From positions 170,521-234,520 of the forward strand of contig NZ_CAKVFS010000003.1 of assembly GCF_934746965.1 (NCBI RefSeq): a DNA stretch of 64,000 bases, in the 5' to 3' direction. The position numbers and the translations under genes were made by a program. Below the pieces are notes generated by a model, which saw only the letters and a program-made list of their open reading frames with translations, did not search any database and had not been told where the DNA came from. The stretch is from an uncultured Methanobrevibacter sp. (GTDB taxonomy: Archaea > Methanobacteriota > Methanobacteria > Methanobacteriales > Methanobacteriaceae). Of this stretch, positions 17,793-28,500 are shown piece by piece (the first letter of the stretch is position 1; each line of letters opens with the position of its first letter).

Positions 17793-19109
17793 TTAAATTG
17801 TTATAAACTCATCAATATTATTTATTCTTAAAGTTTCTTTTATATTTGTTTTATCTGCATCAGACTTAAAACCAGAATCTTTGAAAACAACTCTAGTAAT
17901 ATTATCTGATTTTAGTTTAATAATTTTATCTGCAATTTCTTTTGTAATACTGTCTTCTAAACAAATTAGCAATGCACCATAACCAATTGAATAAATATTA
18001 TTTATTTTTTCTATTGGCAATGTTAAATCAATACCATATTTAAGCATAATTTCATAAATTAAATCTAATTCTGTTCTATCTGGTTTGACATTTTCTTTAT
18101 TAGTAAGTAATGTTTGCTCTAAATTATTATAATCTGGATCCCACTTTTCTAAGTTTGAAGAATCTAATTTAAAAACTTTAAAACCAATATCCAAATCTTT
18201 GTTATCTGATTCTTCAATAATCTTGTCTCCAGCTCTTCTAATTCTTTCCTTACCAATTTCACAAATATTCCTATATCCTGATTTATAAGCTTTTGACTTA
18301 ATATTAATCATTTCAGGTATTTGAATCAATAAAAATTTATGATTTGTTTTTTCATCATTATTAAACTCAATAATACTTTGAGCAGTAGTAGAAGAACCTG
18401 AAAAAAAATCTAAAATAATACTGTCCTTTTCATTAATTGATTTCATGAAATATTTAACTAATTCTACAGGTTTTGCATAACTAAACACTTCTCTTCCCAA
18501 AAATTCATTTACTGATTTAGTACCTTGTTCATTTGTAAAATCATTAATAATACTTCTCATAATTTGACCATTAGCATTTATTCTTTGTTTAACTTGAACA
18601 GACCATTTGTTTTTTAATTTCTTAAACCTAACTTCCCCATCATTTAATAATTTTAGAAATTTATCTTTTTTATAAATCCAAGCATCAGTTAACTCAGTAC
18701 CATCCGGAGCGGTGATAGTATATGAATTAGAACTTCCTTGTCTATTCCTAGCAAATGTATCCCAATAATATTTTCCATTAGAATCATTTTCACAATATCT
18801 TTCAACATATTTTTTATCATAAGGAATATAAAATTTATTTGTTTTAGAAATATTTTTAGAAAATAATAAAACATAATCATGGTCAGAAGATAAATATTTA
18901 GACATACTCCCTCCACCTTTTCTAGTTCTGCGAACTATTGTTCCTATAAAATTTTTTTCCCCAAAAATTTCATCACATATCTTTTTTAAGTTAACCAATT
19001 CATTATCATCAATACTAATAGCAATAAAACCATCATTATCCAACAAGTTTTTAGCTAGTTTTAATCTTGGATACATCATATTGATCCAATTTGAATGATA
19101 TCTCCCCAT
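17793..19109 (-). CDS. mod: Type III Mod methyltransferase, copy 2, C-terminal part (out of frame)
   Basis: 438 codons giving the target-recognition and C-terminal part of the second Mod. It includes MGRYHSNWINMMYP, the SAM-binding LDFFSGSSTTAQS near residue 205, and a C-terminal 170 residues almost identical to Mod copy 1. In copy 1 the equivalent residues follow directly after DPPYNTG and a G-R-E-S segment. Here the join is broken by an AG dinucleotide tract at 19144-19157. The middle 250 residues differ from copy 1, so the recognised DNA site should differ. The ATG at 19109 could allow internal initiation, but the product would lack the catalytic DPPY motif. I read this as the downstream half of a phase-variable mod now in the OFF state. 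Confidence 0.8.
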   Translation of the reverse strand: MGRYHSNWINMMYPRLKLAKNLLDNDGFIAISIDDNELVNLKKICDEIFGEKNFIGTIVRRTRKGGGSMSKYLSSDHDYVLLFSKNISKTNKFYIPYDKKYVERYCENDSNGKYYWDTFARNRQGSSNSYTITAPDGTELTDAWIYKKDKFLKLLNDGEVRFKKLKNKWSVQVKQRINANGQIMRSIINDFTNEQGTKSVNEFLGREVFSYAKPVELVKYFMKSINEKDSIILDFFSGSSTTAQSIIEFNNDEKTNHKFLLIQIPEMINIKSKAYKSGYRNICEIGKERIRRAGDKIIEESDNKDLDIGFKVFKLDSSNLEKWDPDYNNLEQTLLTNKENVKPDRTELDLIYEIMLKYGIDLTLPIEKINNIYSIGYGALLICLEDSITKEIADKIIKLKSDNITRVVFKDSGFKSDADKTNIKETLRINNIDEFITI

Positions 19110-19126
19110 AGTTTCTGTATTTGTGC

Positions 19127-19609
19127 TTAATTTAATTCCAATGCTCTCTCTCTCTCTCCTTTAACTACCTGATCACTTAATTCTAAATAATTTTCTAAGT
19201 TATCTTTATAGTTATCTGAATAAATAAAATCTTTTCCCGTGTTATATGGCGGATCAATATAAATCATTTTAATTTTATTATTATAACTTTTTTGGAGTAA
19301 TTTAAGAACTTCTAAATTATCCCCTTCAATATATAAATTTTCAGTTGAATCCCAATTCTTAGACTCTTCTTTACATGGCCTTAAAGTTCCATAACTAGTT
19401 TTTTGAGATTCTTTAATAGATTGAATTTTACCTGGCCAAGTGAAATTGTATTTTTCAGGATTTTCATCAATATTATTACCTAAAATTAATTTTAATTTAT
19501 CAAAATCAATTTTATCTTCAGTTACAATTTCCGGAAAAATTTCCTTAAGCTTAGAAACATTTTCTTGAATTATATCTTTACTTTCCCCATTTAATTTTAT
19601 TTCATTCAT
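19127..19609 (-). CDS. mod: Type III Mod methyltransferase, copy 2, N-terminal part (phase OFF)
   Basis: 160 codons from the ATG at 19609 (a GTG at 19618 is an alternative). It holds the conserved Mod N-terminus and catalytic motif IV IDPPYNTGKD near residue 114. It is about 85 percent identical by eye to Mod copy 1. Reading then enters the AG tract and runs out as KGERERALELN before a stop at 19127. With 6 or 9 AG units instead of 7, the frame would join the downstream part to give a full-length protein of about 605 aa. The start lies just after the stop of copy 1, so the two mods are translationally coupled. The truncated product has no target-recognition domain and should be inactive. Confidence 0.8.
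   Translation of the reverse strand: MNEIKLNGESKDIIQENVSKLKEIFPEIVTEDKIDFDKLKLILGNNIDENPEKYNFTWPGKIQSIKESQKTSYGTLRPCKEESKNWDSTENLYIEGDNLEVLKLLQKSYNNKIKMIYIDPPYNTGKDFIYSDNYKDNLENYLELSDQVVKGERERALELN
19144..19157 (-). repeat. (AG)7 dinucleotide repeat, candidate phase-variation switch
   Basis: Seven uninterrupted AG units on the coding strand (CT units on the plus strand) inside mod copy 2. The paralogue has four units at 21057-21064 and is in frame. Counting bases across the tract, seven units shift the frame by two; 6 or 9 restore it. This is the arrangement of slipped-strand phase-variable mod genes known from bacteria. A sequencing error remains possible. Confidence 0.75.
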
Positions 19610-19618
19610 TTTAACCAC

Positions 19619-21511
19619 TTATATTGTTATAAATTCATCAATATTGTTTATTCTTAAAGTTTCTTTTATATTTGTCTTATCCTCATCCGATTTAAAACCA
19701 GATTCCTTGAAAACAACCCTACTCACATCATCAGATTTTAATTTGACAATATTATTTGTAACTTCTTTTGTGATATTATCCTCTAAACAAACCAATAATG
19801 CACCACAACCCATTGAATAAATGTTCTCTGATTTTTCTATAGGTAATGTTAAATCAATACCATATTTAAGCATAATTTCATAAATTAAATCTAATTCTGT
19901 CCTATTTAATTTAATATTTTCTTCATTTGTAAGTAATGTTTGTTCTAAATTACTATAATCAGGATCCCATTTCTCTAAGTTTGAAGAATCTAATTTAAAA
20001 ACTTTAAAACCAATGTCTAGATCTTTGTTATCTGATTCTTCTAAAATTTTATCTCCTGCTCTTCTAATTCTTTCTTTACCAATTTCACAAATATTTTTAT
20101 AACCCTCATTATATGCATCAGATTTTTCATTACATGAAACAGGAAGTTGAATTAAAATAAAATTATTATTCAAATTTTCATCATTATTTAATTTCATCAC
20201 AGAGTGTGCGGTAGTTCCGGATCCTGAAAAAAAATCAAGAATTATTCCTTCTGAAGCTAAAGATATTAAATCTTTAACTGTAATGAAACTTTTAGGATAA
20301 TCAAATATTTTTTTATTATCAAACAATTGTTTTAGAAAATTAGTCCCATATGAAACATTACTATATTCTTTATTTATCCAAAGAGATGTTGGAGTTATAT
20401 ATTTGCTTTTTGGAGTTTTAATTGTATTATTGTCATAAATATATGAGGAACATTCTTTAGCTGCTCTTTCATAAACGCGTTGCCATACTTTTTCTTCACC
20501 ATTTTTAGCTATAGGAAATATAACTTTAAAACCTAATTTAGAATATTTATCTTTCAAAAATTGGATATGGTTTTCATTAAATTTCCCATCATATATTTTT
20601 TCATACTCTTCCCGAGTAATAACAGAAACTGAATTACCTTTTACTAACATAGGATAAAATCTATTTGGTCTTTCGAATTTTCTTGAGTTTGTTCCACTTC
20701 TCATGAATGTTTGATATTCTTTAACTTCTGATTTTTTCTTAAGTTTTAATTCATTAATCTCTTCAATATTTTTTGCATAAATCAAATGATATTCATGTAC
20801 AGGATCTAAATTTTTCTTTCCTCTTCCTTGAGGATTACATTTTGTAACAATAGATCCTATAAAGTTTATCTCACCAAAAATTTCATCACAAATTAATTTT
20901 AATCTTGAATATTCATATTCATCAATAGCAATGAAAAATAAACCATCATTTTTAAGTAAATTTTTCCCAATTTTTAATAAAGGATACATCATATTCAACC
21001 AATTTGAATGAAATCTACCATCAGTTTCAGTATTTGTACTTAATTTACTCCCAATGCTCTCTCTCCCTATTTGTCCTGTAAATTCTAAATAATTTCTTAA
21101 ATTATCTGAATAATCATTTTGATAAATTAAATCGTTTCCTGTATTATATGGCGGATCTATATAAATTGCACTTATTTTATTGCGGTAACTTTTTTGAAGT
21201 AATTTAAGAACTTCTAAATTATCTCCTTCAATATATAAATTCTGAGTTGAATCCCAATTTTTAGATTCTTCTTTACATGGTCTTAAAGTTCCAGAACTAG
21301 TTTTTTGAGATTCTTTAATAGCTTGAATCTTACCTGGCCAAGTGAAATTGTATTTTTCAGGATTTTCATCAATATTATTACCTAAAATTAATTTTAATTT
21401 ATCAAAATCAATTTTATCTTCAGTTACAATTTCTGGAAAATTTTCCTTAAGCTTAGAAATATTATCTTGAACCATATCTTTACTTTCCCCATTTAATTTA
21501 CTATTAATCAT
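19619..21511 (-). CDS. mod: Type III DNA methyltransferase subunit Mod, copy 1
   Basis: A 630-aa intact N6-adenine or N4-cytosine methyltransferase of the type III (beta) order. The catalytic motif IDPPYNTGND sits at about 118-127, the variable target-recognition region at about 165-410, and the SAM-binding motif LDFFSGSGTTAHS at about 428-440. It also specifies the recognition site for Res. A GTGAT site lies about 5 bases before the ATG. The gap to the upstream RT-nitrilase gene is only 10 bases. Its N-terminal 145 and C-terminal 170 residues are nearly identical to copy 2, while the middle differs, so the pair arose by duplication with exchange of recognition domains. It contains a short (AG)4 tract at 21057-21064. 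Confidence 0.93.
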   Translation of the reverse strand: MINSKLNGESKDMVQDNISKLKENFPEIVTEDKIDFDKLKLILGNNIDENPEKYNFTWPGKIQAIKESQKTSSGTLRPCKEESKNWDSTQNLYIEGDNLEVLKLLQKSYRNKISAIYIDPPYNTGNDLIYQNDYSDNLRNYLEFTGQIGRESIGSKLSTNTETDGRFHSNWLNMMYPLLKIGKNLLKNDGLFFIAIDEYEYSRLKLICDEIFGEINFIGSIVTKCNPQGRGKKNLDPVHEYHLIYAKNIEEINELKLKKKSEVKEYQTFMRSGTNSRKFERPNRFYPMLVKGNSVSVITREEYEKIYDGKFNENHIQFLKDKYSKLGFKVIFPIAKNGEEKVWQRVYERAAKECSSYIYDNNTIKTPKSKYITPTSLWINKEYSNVSYGTNFLKQLFDNKKIFDYPKSFITVKDLISLASEGIILDFFSGSGTTAHSVMKLNNDENLNNNFILIQLPVSCNEKSDAYNEGYKNICEIGKERIRRAGDKILEESDNKDLDIGFKVFKLDSSNLEKWDPDYSNLEQTLLTNEENIKLNRTELDLIYEIMLKYGIDLTLPIEKSENIYSMGCGALLVCLEDNITKEVTNNIVKLKSDDVSRVVFKESGFKSDEDKTNIKETLRINNIDEFITI

Positions 21512-21521
21512 ATAATCACAT

Positions 21522-24500
21522 TTATTCTAATTTCATTCTTTTTTTAATAATTCTTCGGGACAAACCTGGAGGATTTGGTTTGAAGTTATTATTATCATCA
21601 AATTCATCATTTTTAATTGCATGTTCCCTTAACTTTTTAATATTCAAATCATAACTAACAACATAATCATTTAATCCCCCTTTTAAATTAATTAAATAAT
21701 TATTTTTAGATGAAGTAGGTTGTAATATCATACTTCCACCATACTCAGAAGTATTTGATTTAATACAATAACAAAGTAAATCTCTTGAAAGTGATTCTGC
21801 TATGTTATTAAAATAAATTGTATCTTTATTAAATTCGGAAACAGTTACAATATCACAACAATTTTTAAAGATACTTCTATCTTTAATATCTGCAATTTCA
21901 TAACAATAATATGGAGCTATATAAATATCATTCCAAATAATTAAATGATATTCTTTGTTAAGTAAATTATTACATTTATTTCTTAATTCAATAGGTTTTT
22001 TATCATGTGTTTTAAACAATGTTAATTCATGTGGTGAATAATGATTTTTTAACCTATAAACTAAAATTGATTCAAAATATTTTTCACTAACTATGAACGG
22101 TAATGTTGCAAAAATATAATTACCCACGTAATCTCCATTTACTATAGGTTCTACACCAAATATTATTGCCATTTGATGGTCTTTTGAAATTTTCACAATT
22201 TCATTTACCCATTCATAAGGAATATATGCCTCAGGCATTACTAATAATTCAATTCTTTGATTTATAGCTTTATTAATTAAATTTTTTAAAGAATCAAATC
22301 TATCTTGACTTAAATTTGGAATTTTTAATCTATTCTCAATATTATTCTCATTTAATTTAGTATTTAGAATACCTACTTTAACTGATTCTTTATTAGTATT
22401 ACCCACTTTAATTATTTTTAAATGATTATCTTGGTCATAAAAACATTTATTTTCAGAAGAATTACAATTTAAATCACATTCAAAGTTTATATATTTAAAC
22501 AATGAATTCTGATTTTTATTTGGATTAAAATTAAAATTATAATTATAATAATTCTCAATAGCATTATTTATATATGTAATTTCTTTTGATTCATTGTTAT
22601 TCTCAATGTTATTATTTTGAGTTGAAAATAATTCATTATTAATTTCATGATAAATCAACTCATTGAGTTTTATAAATCTAGGATAAACTCCTTCAAATAA
22701 TTCATTTTCTTTATTTGTAGACTTGATTAAATTATATTTAAACTTATTTTTATCCATATTTAATTTAGAACAAATTTTTAATGTGTTTTGAAGAGGATAT
22801 TTCATTAAACTATTATTTTGCATTGAAGAAAAAAGACACTTACAAATATCATTATTAATATCAATTTCGGAAAAATTATCTATATTACATTTAATATATT
22901 CATTTAAATCATCTATTTTATCATCTGATTTCAAAGATAAAACTCTAACTATAGAATAATATAAAAATTTAATCAAAGAATTCTTCAAAATTACTTTATC
23001 CTCATTCAAATTAAAAACATAATTCTCATTATTAGAAATTGTACATTTAATAGAATTAATAACATTGATTATTTCACCAATTAAGTTAAATATCATTTTT
23101 TGTTCATTATTAATATATAAAAATGAAAAAATTTTTTCCCAAAGTGACATAAATTCTAATAAATTACCTTTAAACGCATTGAAAATTTCATTTACCACAT
23201 TTTCATCTATTTTTTCATCCATATATTTTAATGTATGATTTAAACGAGACAAAATTTTTGATATTTCAAATTTGTTAATTTTAATATCATTAATACTATT
23301 TAATTTATTTATAGAATCATTGTAATCAATTTTATAAATTTTATCCTCCAGTTCATTTCTTATCGATTCAGAATCATGCATTAACTTAAATTCACTTGAA
23401 TTTTTATATATTTCCTTCTTAAAATTCTTTATAATTGCATCAGAGTTATTATGTGAAAATTTATACATTTTTAACTTGTCTTCCTGAATTTCTAAATTTT
23501 CATAGTGATAATAGGTATCATCATCTTTTTCAAAAAGTGGAACATTATAAACTCTATAATAAGTATTTTTCTTATTTTCTACTTTAAAAATACAATTATG
23601 AGGATATCTTGAATTAGGTGTGAAATATTTATTTAAAAAATCATTTAAATTGATTTCTTCAATATGTTGAATTCCATTAGATTCACTTTTCTCATGAGAT
23701 CCAAAAACCATCAATATATCATCAACATACCTACCATAATATGATGGATTAACATCTTCTAAAATAATTTGATCAATACCCTGTAAATTCCAATTAGCAA
23801 TTATTAATGATGGTAGAAACCCTAAAGGAATCATAGGTAATTTTTTATATTCTAAATCATGTTTTTTATTATCTAAATTTTCATTAGGATATAAAGCTTC
23901 ATTAGTTATTTTTCTATTAAATTTTGAAGAATATGTTTTAAATACTGTTTCAATAAATTTATTTAAATTATTATTAAAGTTTTCTTCTTTTCTATTATAC
24001 TGAATATTCAATTTTTTTTGAGTATATTTAATATCTTCAAACAAATCCTCAAAATCAATTAATGAACGATAATAATAATCTTTAAAATCTAATGATAATA
24101 TTATTGCATTTTTCTCATTTTTCAAAATAGTATCTGCAATATTTAAACCATCATCTCGCCAAGATTGATATTTTTTGTAATATGGTTGGAATAAAAAAGG
24201 TGAAAAATCATATTCTTCAGAATTATCAGTTTCTTTTAAATTTTCTAATAGATATTCATTAAGACGATTCCCGTAGCAATGTTTGTATAATTTATCATCT
24301 AAAACATAACCCAACCTAAGAATCCATAAAACTCCTAGAATATGTCCTTCAACAGGTAAATCAATGAAATAATGTATTTTGGAAACATCAGATGATGATT
24401 TTTTAAAGTTAGTTATCATATTATTTTCTTCTTTATTATTAATATCAACATTTTTTGGAAAAGAAATAACCTTAATATCACTAATAATATCATTAATTTT

Positions 24501-24758
24501 ATTATCCCAATTATTATTTAATTCATTAGCTAAATTTGAAAAATAATCATCAAATGCCGTCTTAAAATTATTATTAACATCACTTTCTTTTTCATCAATA
24601 ATTTTTGTTTTAAAATTTTCTACTTCAAAATTAGCTAAATCAAATCTTTGTATTGCACTATAATTATCATAATAAACATGATTTTTATATTTACGATATG
24701 CACCTTTTAATTGATTTTCCAACTTTTCAATATCAATTATGTCTTCATTATTTTCCAC
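21522..24758 (-). CDS. Reverse transcriptase-nitrilase fusion (DRT1-like, UG family)
   Basis: A 1078-aa fusion. The RT palm is visible as motif A LSLDFKDYY (222-229, D224), motif B-like PLGFLPSLI (311-319) and the catalytic YVDD box GRYVDDILMVFG (342-353, D346/D347). A long helical middle follows. The C-terminal third is a nitrilase-fold domain with all three catalytic residues in context: Glu in VMPEAYIP (near 840), Lys in RLKNHYSPHE (near 904) and Cys in PYYCYEI (near 951). RT plus nitrilase in one chain is the hallmark of unknown-group RT UG1 (and UG5), the DRT type 1 anti-phage system. It is encoded inside a type III RM operon, 10 bases before mod and 42 bases after the DUF4391 gene. The GTG start is preceded by an AGGTG element. 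The length fits the family, and all key residues are intact. Confidence 0.9.
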   Translation of the reverse strand: MENNEDIIDIEKLENQLKGAYRKYKNHVYYDNYSAIQRFDLANFEVENFKTKIIDEKESDVNNNFKTAFDDYFSNLANELNNNWDNKINDIISDIKVISFPKNVDINNKEENNMITNFKKSSSDVSKIHYFIDLPVEGHILGVLWILRLGYVLDDKLYKHCYGNRLNEYLLENLKETDNSEEYDFSPFLFQPYYKKYQSWRDDGLNIADTILKNEKNAIILSLDFKDYYYRSLIDFEDLFEDIKYTQKKLNIQYNRKEENFNNNLNKFIETVFKTYSSKFNRKITNEALYPNENLDNKKHDLEYKKLPMIPLGFLPSLIIANWNLQGIDQIILEDVNPSYYGRYVDDILMVFGSHEKSESNGIQHIEEINLNDFLNKYFTPNSRYPHNCIFKVENKKNTYYRVYNVPLFEKDDDTYYHYENLEIQEDKLKMYKFSHNNSDAIIKNFKKEIYKNSSEFKLMHDSESIRNELEDKIYKIDYNDSINKLNSINDIKINKFEISKILSRLNHTLKYMDEKIDENVVNEIFNAFKGNLLEFMSLWEKIFSFLYINNEQKMIFNLIGEIINVINSIKCTISNNENYVFNLNEDKVILKNSLIKFLYYSIVRVLSLKSDDKIDDLNEYIKCNIDNFSEIDINNDICKCLFSSMQNNSLMKYPLQNTLKICSKLNMDKNKFKYNLIKSTNKENELFEGVYPRFIKLNELIYHEINNELFSTQNNNIENNNESKEITYINNAIENYYNYNFNFNPNKNQNSLFKYINFECDLNCNSSENKCFYDQDNHLKIIKVGNTNKESVKVGILNTKLNENNIENRLKIPNLSQDRFDSLKNLINKAINQRIELLVMPEAYIPYEWVNEIVKISKDHQMAIIFGVEPIVNGDYVGNYIFATLPFIVSEKYFESILVYRLKNHYSPHELTLFKTHDKKPIELRNKCNNLLNKEYHLIIWNDIYIAPYYCYEIADIKDRSIFKNCCDIVTVSEFNKDTIYFNNIAESLSRDLLCYCIKSNTSEYGGSMILQPTSSKNNYLINLKGGLNDYVVSYDLNIKKLREHAIKNDEFDDNNNFKPNPPGLSRRIIKKRMKLE

Positions 24759-24800
24759 GACACAACACCTTCAATATAAATATTTAATTAATAATATTAA

Positions 24801-25544
24801 TTAAATTAATTTCTCCTTCAATTTATCAATTTCACATTCCAATCCTTTAATCTCAATATTTAATTCAACTTTTCTATTAAATTGAGTTTCTTTTTTAATA
24901 GCTACTTTTTTAGTTTTAATTTCACTTTCTAAACTAACTATTTTATCATTAATTCTTTTAATTTCTTCAACACTTAAGTTAACCTCATGACCAACTGATT
25001 TTGATCCATTATATTTAATTATTTTTTGAACTATACTATCATAAAATTTATAAAAATTTGAATAATCTAGTTTATTTAGTTTTAAATTTTCAAATAAAAT
25101 GTTATCTATTTCATCCATATCATCAAATAAAATCCAATCTGTTGAAATAATTTCATCTAAAGTTATTTTATTTGAATCTACTAAACTTTCACTTTGATGT
25201 GACACAAATAACTGAATTTTACCTCTAAATTCAAAAACAAGAATCATTGGATAAGGTATTACTCTCATTACAATATTTGCAATCCTATTTAATTTTTTAT
25301 CTTCTTTTAAAACAATGTTAATTATTTCAACTTCAATATAATCTTTAACCTCATCCTTATAAGAATCAATACCTATATTTTCTTTGTTAAGTGAATACAT
25401 CCATCTAATTTGTTTAACATAGTTAGTAAATATCTTTTTATCACTAGATTTCAATTTACCTTCACTAAAAATAACTTCTTTAGCAATAATATCATTTACT
25501 TTACATTCATCTGGAATTGTTAATAATTCTTCAATTAAAACCAT
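24801..25544 (-). CDS. DUF4391 protein of the type III RM/helicase locus
   Basis: A 247-aa protein with the features I know for DUF4391: a conserved IRWMYSLNKENIGI segment near residue 47, IANIVMRVIPYPMILVFEF near 88-106, and a C-terminal charged coiled coil (about 195-247, Lys/Glu heptads). The function of this family is not established. It recurs next to PLD-SNF2 helicases and type III or similar methyltransferases, as here. The ATG at 25544 has GTGAT 5 bases upstream, and that GTGA is also the end of the helicase gene. A GTG at 25553 is an alternative that overlaps the helicase stop. The tight coupling suggests a complex with the helicase. Confidence 0.8.
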   Translation of the reverse strand: MVLIEELLTIPDECKVNDIIAKEVIFSEGKLKSSDKKIFTNYVKQIRWMYSLNKENIGIDSYKDEVKDYIEVEIINIVLKEDKKLNRIANIVMRVIPYPMILVFEFRGKIQLFVSHQSESLVDSNKITLDEIISTDWILFDDMDEIDNILFENLKLNKLDYSNFYKFYDSIVQKIIKYNGSKSVGHEVNLSVEEIKRINDKIVSLESEIKTKKVAIKKETQFNRKVELNIEIKGLECEIDKLKEKLI

Positions 25545-25549
25545 GGAAA

Positions 25550-28500
25550 TCACTTTAAAATTAAAAAGGTTATTAATTCAAATTCTTCTAGCCCATCAAT
25601 ATTATTCTTAACTGGAGATGTTCCACCTTTTGTAAATAAGCTTTTAACTCCAGTTTCTTGCTTTTTACCAATTATATTTTCAATACTTTCCTTAAGAAGT
25701 TGAGAATATTTATCCATTTGTTTACCATTATCCGTTTCCATGTCAAACGATTCAACTAGGTTTTTAAATACATCTTTTTTACCAGAACATAATTTTTGAT
25801 AGCAATCTAATATTTTTTTAGATTGTATGTAATTTAATTTAACTTCTTCATCTTCAGTAATGTAGACTAAATAATATGGGGTTAATGCATTTTTATCTTT
25901 TGATTCTTTAACTCCTTTAACTTGTCTTAATAAAAATATTACTCCAGGTTCAAATTCTTCTGCTGGAACTATTGAGTATATTCCAGATGGTGAATTAGCT
26001 AATTCTTTTTTATGTTCTTTCATATACTCCATTAATTCTATTTTAAAATCATTGAATGTTAAATCTGTAATGGATATTGCATCTGAAATATCTTCTAAAT
26101 CAATAACTTGGTCTTGAAGTTTTTCTAATTGATTTTTACGATATTCTAAATCATTCATAACTTTATTAGTATTTGCTATGATATTTTCTTCACCTGTTGC
26201 ACTTACATCAACCATTACCATTCTGTTTTCCACACGTCCTTTAAGGTCAATGTATTCATCTAATTCCATATTTGGCCAGAAATTAACTAGTTGAATATCT
26301 TTATTTTTAGATCCAATTCTATCTATACGCCCAAATCTTTGTATGATTCTTACAGGATTCCAATGAATATCATAATTAATTAAATAATCACAGTCTTGTA
26401 AGTTTTGACCTTCTGAAATACAGTCTGTTCCTATCAAAATATCTATTTCTTCAGCCATTTCAGGATTTATAATATTTCTGTTTTTAGATATTGGTGAAAA
26501 ACTAGTTAATATTTCATCAATATTTGTATTTTTAACTGTTTTTAAGTTAGTTTTATTATCTCCTGAACCTGTAACTAATGCTGTGTATAATCCATAATTA
26601 TCAAAAGTCCATTGTGAAATATTTTCATATAAATATTTTGCAGTATCTGCAAATGCTGTAAAAATCAATATTTTGTTATTATCATCATTTATAGGATTTT
26701 CTATTTTATTTGAAATAACTTTCTTTAAATCAGAGAGTTTTTCATCTCTAATATAATCTACTTGTTTTGCTTGTGTAAATAAAAATTCTAATTTTTCTTT
26801 ATCTAATTCCAAGTCTTGTTTCCATTTAATTAAATCCATATCTTGAAGTAAAACTTTTGTTTTTTTACCAAACATTAATTCATCATATTCATCTTCTTCA
26901 GGATCAATTAAACTAATATCAATATCTTCATTATATTCTGAGATATTATCTATTTTTTCAAGTGTTTTATTAATTTTAAAAAGTAATTTTTCTATTGTTA
27001 ATTTAAATGAATGAATTGAACTTTCCATACGTTTTAAGAGATTTATTCTCATTAATTGAATAAGACTTTTTTCCCTGTCCGTCTGTTTAAAAATAGATTT
27101 ACCTTCTCCAATTTCAATATCATATTTTCTCGCATAATCTTCTCTTTTTTGAGGTAAAATATATAAAAATGGGGAAAATACACTTAAATTAAGTCTTTCA
27201 ATTTCACTATTAATTTCATTTAAAGTTGGGAATTCTTTTTTAATATCAATATCTGAACTTTCATTAATTGGATTTAATCTATTTGGGAATTCTCCAATTT
27301 CTGCTAAATCATAATATTTTTCAATGTGTTTCCTACTTCTTGCAATTGTTAATGTATCTAGTAATTTAAAGTAGTCTAAATCCATCATATCAACGAATTT
27401 TTCACCAGTACGAATATTATCATCTAATTTTGACCATTGGTTAAAAATTGTTTGTGCATTTCTGAGAGTATGATTAATACTAGATATTCCTATTTCTTCT
27501 AGTGCATTATCTTTATCTTCTGTAATGAATGCAATTTGATTTTTAATATCATTCATCTTATTATTTACTGGAGTTGCAGATAACATTAAAAGTTTTGTTT
27601 TATGTCCTTGTTTAATAACATCATTCATTAAACGTTGATATCTTGTAACTCTATCTTTAACTGCAGGATTATTTCTAAAGTTATGTGATTCATCAATAAC
27701 TACTAAATCATAATTTTCCCAGTTTATTGTTTTTAAATCTATATTTCCTGAAAATCCTCGTTCACGACTTAAATCTGTATGATTTAAAACATCATATCTA
27801 AATCTGTCTTCTGCAAAAATATTTCTTTTATCATTAAGTGTATAAATAGTCCAATTTTCTCTTAATTTTTTAGGTACTAATACTAAAACTCTATCGTTTC
27901 TTAACTCATAATATTGAATAATTGCAAGGGCTGTGAATGTTTTACCTAGACCAACACTATCAGCAAGTATACAACCATTATATTTTTCAATTTTATCAAT
28001 TGCACCAATAACTGCATCTTGCTGGAATTGATATAAAGTATTCCAAATTTTAGTTTCTTTAAGTTTATTTCCTTTTTTAACAATATTATCTTCATTTAAT
28101 TCATCGAGATAATCATGAAAAATATGATATAATGATTTAAAATAAATAAATTCTCCTGAATTTTCTTCGTACATTACTTCCATTTGTTTTAGCACTTTAT
28201 CTTTAACATCTTTTAAAAGCATTTCATTATTCCACAAATTATCAAAAGATAAAAGTTGAGGATCAGTAAATTCTTCACCAGCCATGAAATTATTAAAATC
28301 AGCCCTATTCGATCCAGTTATCCCTAAACCATCAGTTGTAAAATCAACACTACCATTAATAACAATATCTTCATTTGATTTATTATTAACATGAATCATT
28401 CTCGGTTGTGCAGCATTAGACTGTATAAATGATTTTATCTTAACTTTATCTTTTAACCATTTAGCACAATCTTTAGCAACAGCACTTTGAGTCATTTCAT

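Noticed and set aside
18689..18916. Open frame of 75 codons inside mod copy 2
   Set aside because: It is another frame of the recognition region, with no start site or homology.
17793..19609. Mod copy 2 as a plain pseudogene
   Set aside because: The rest of the frame is fully preserved and the only fault is in a slippage-prone AG tract, so a switchable gene is more likely than decay.
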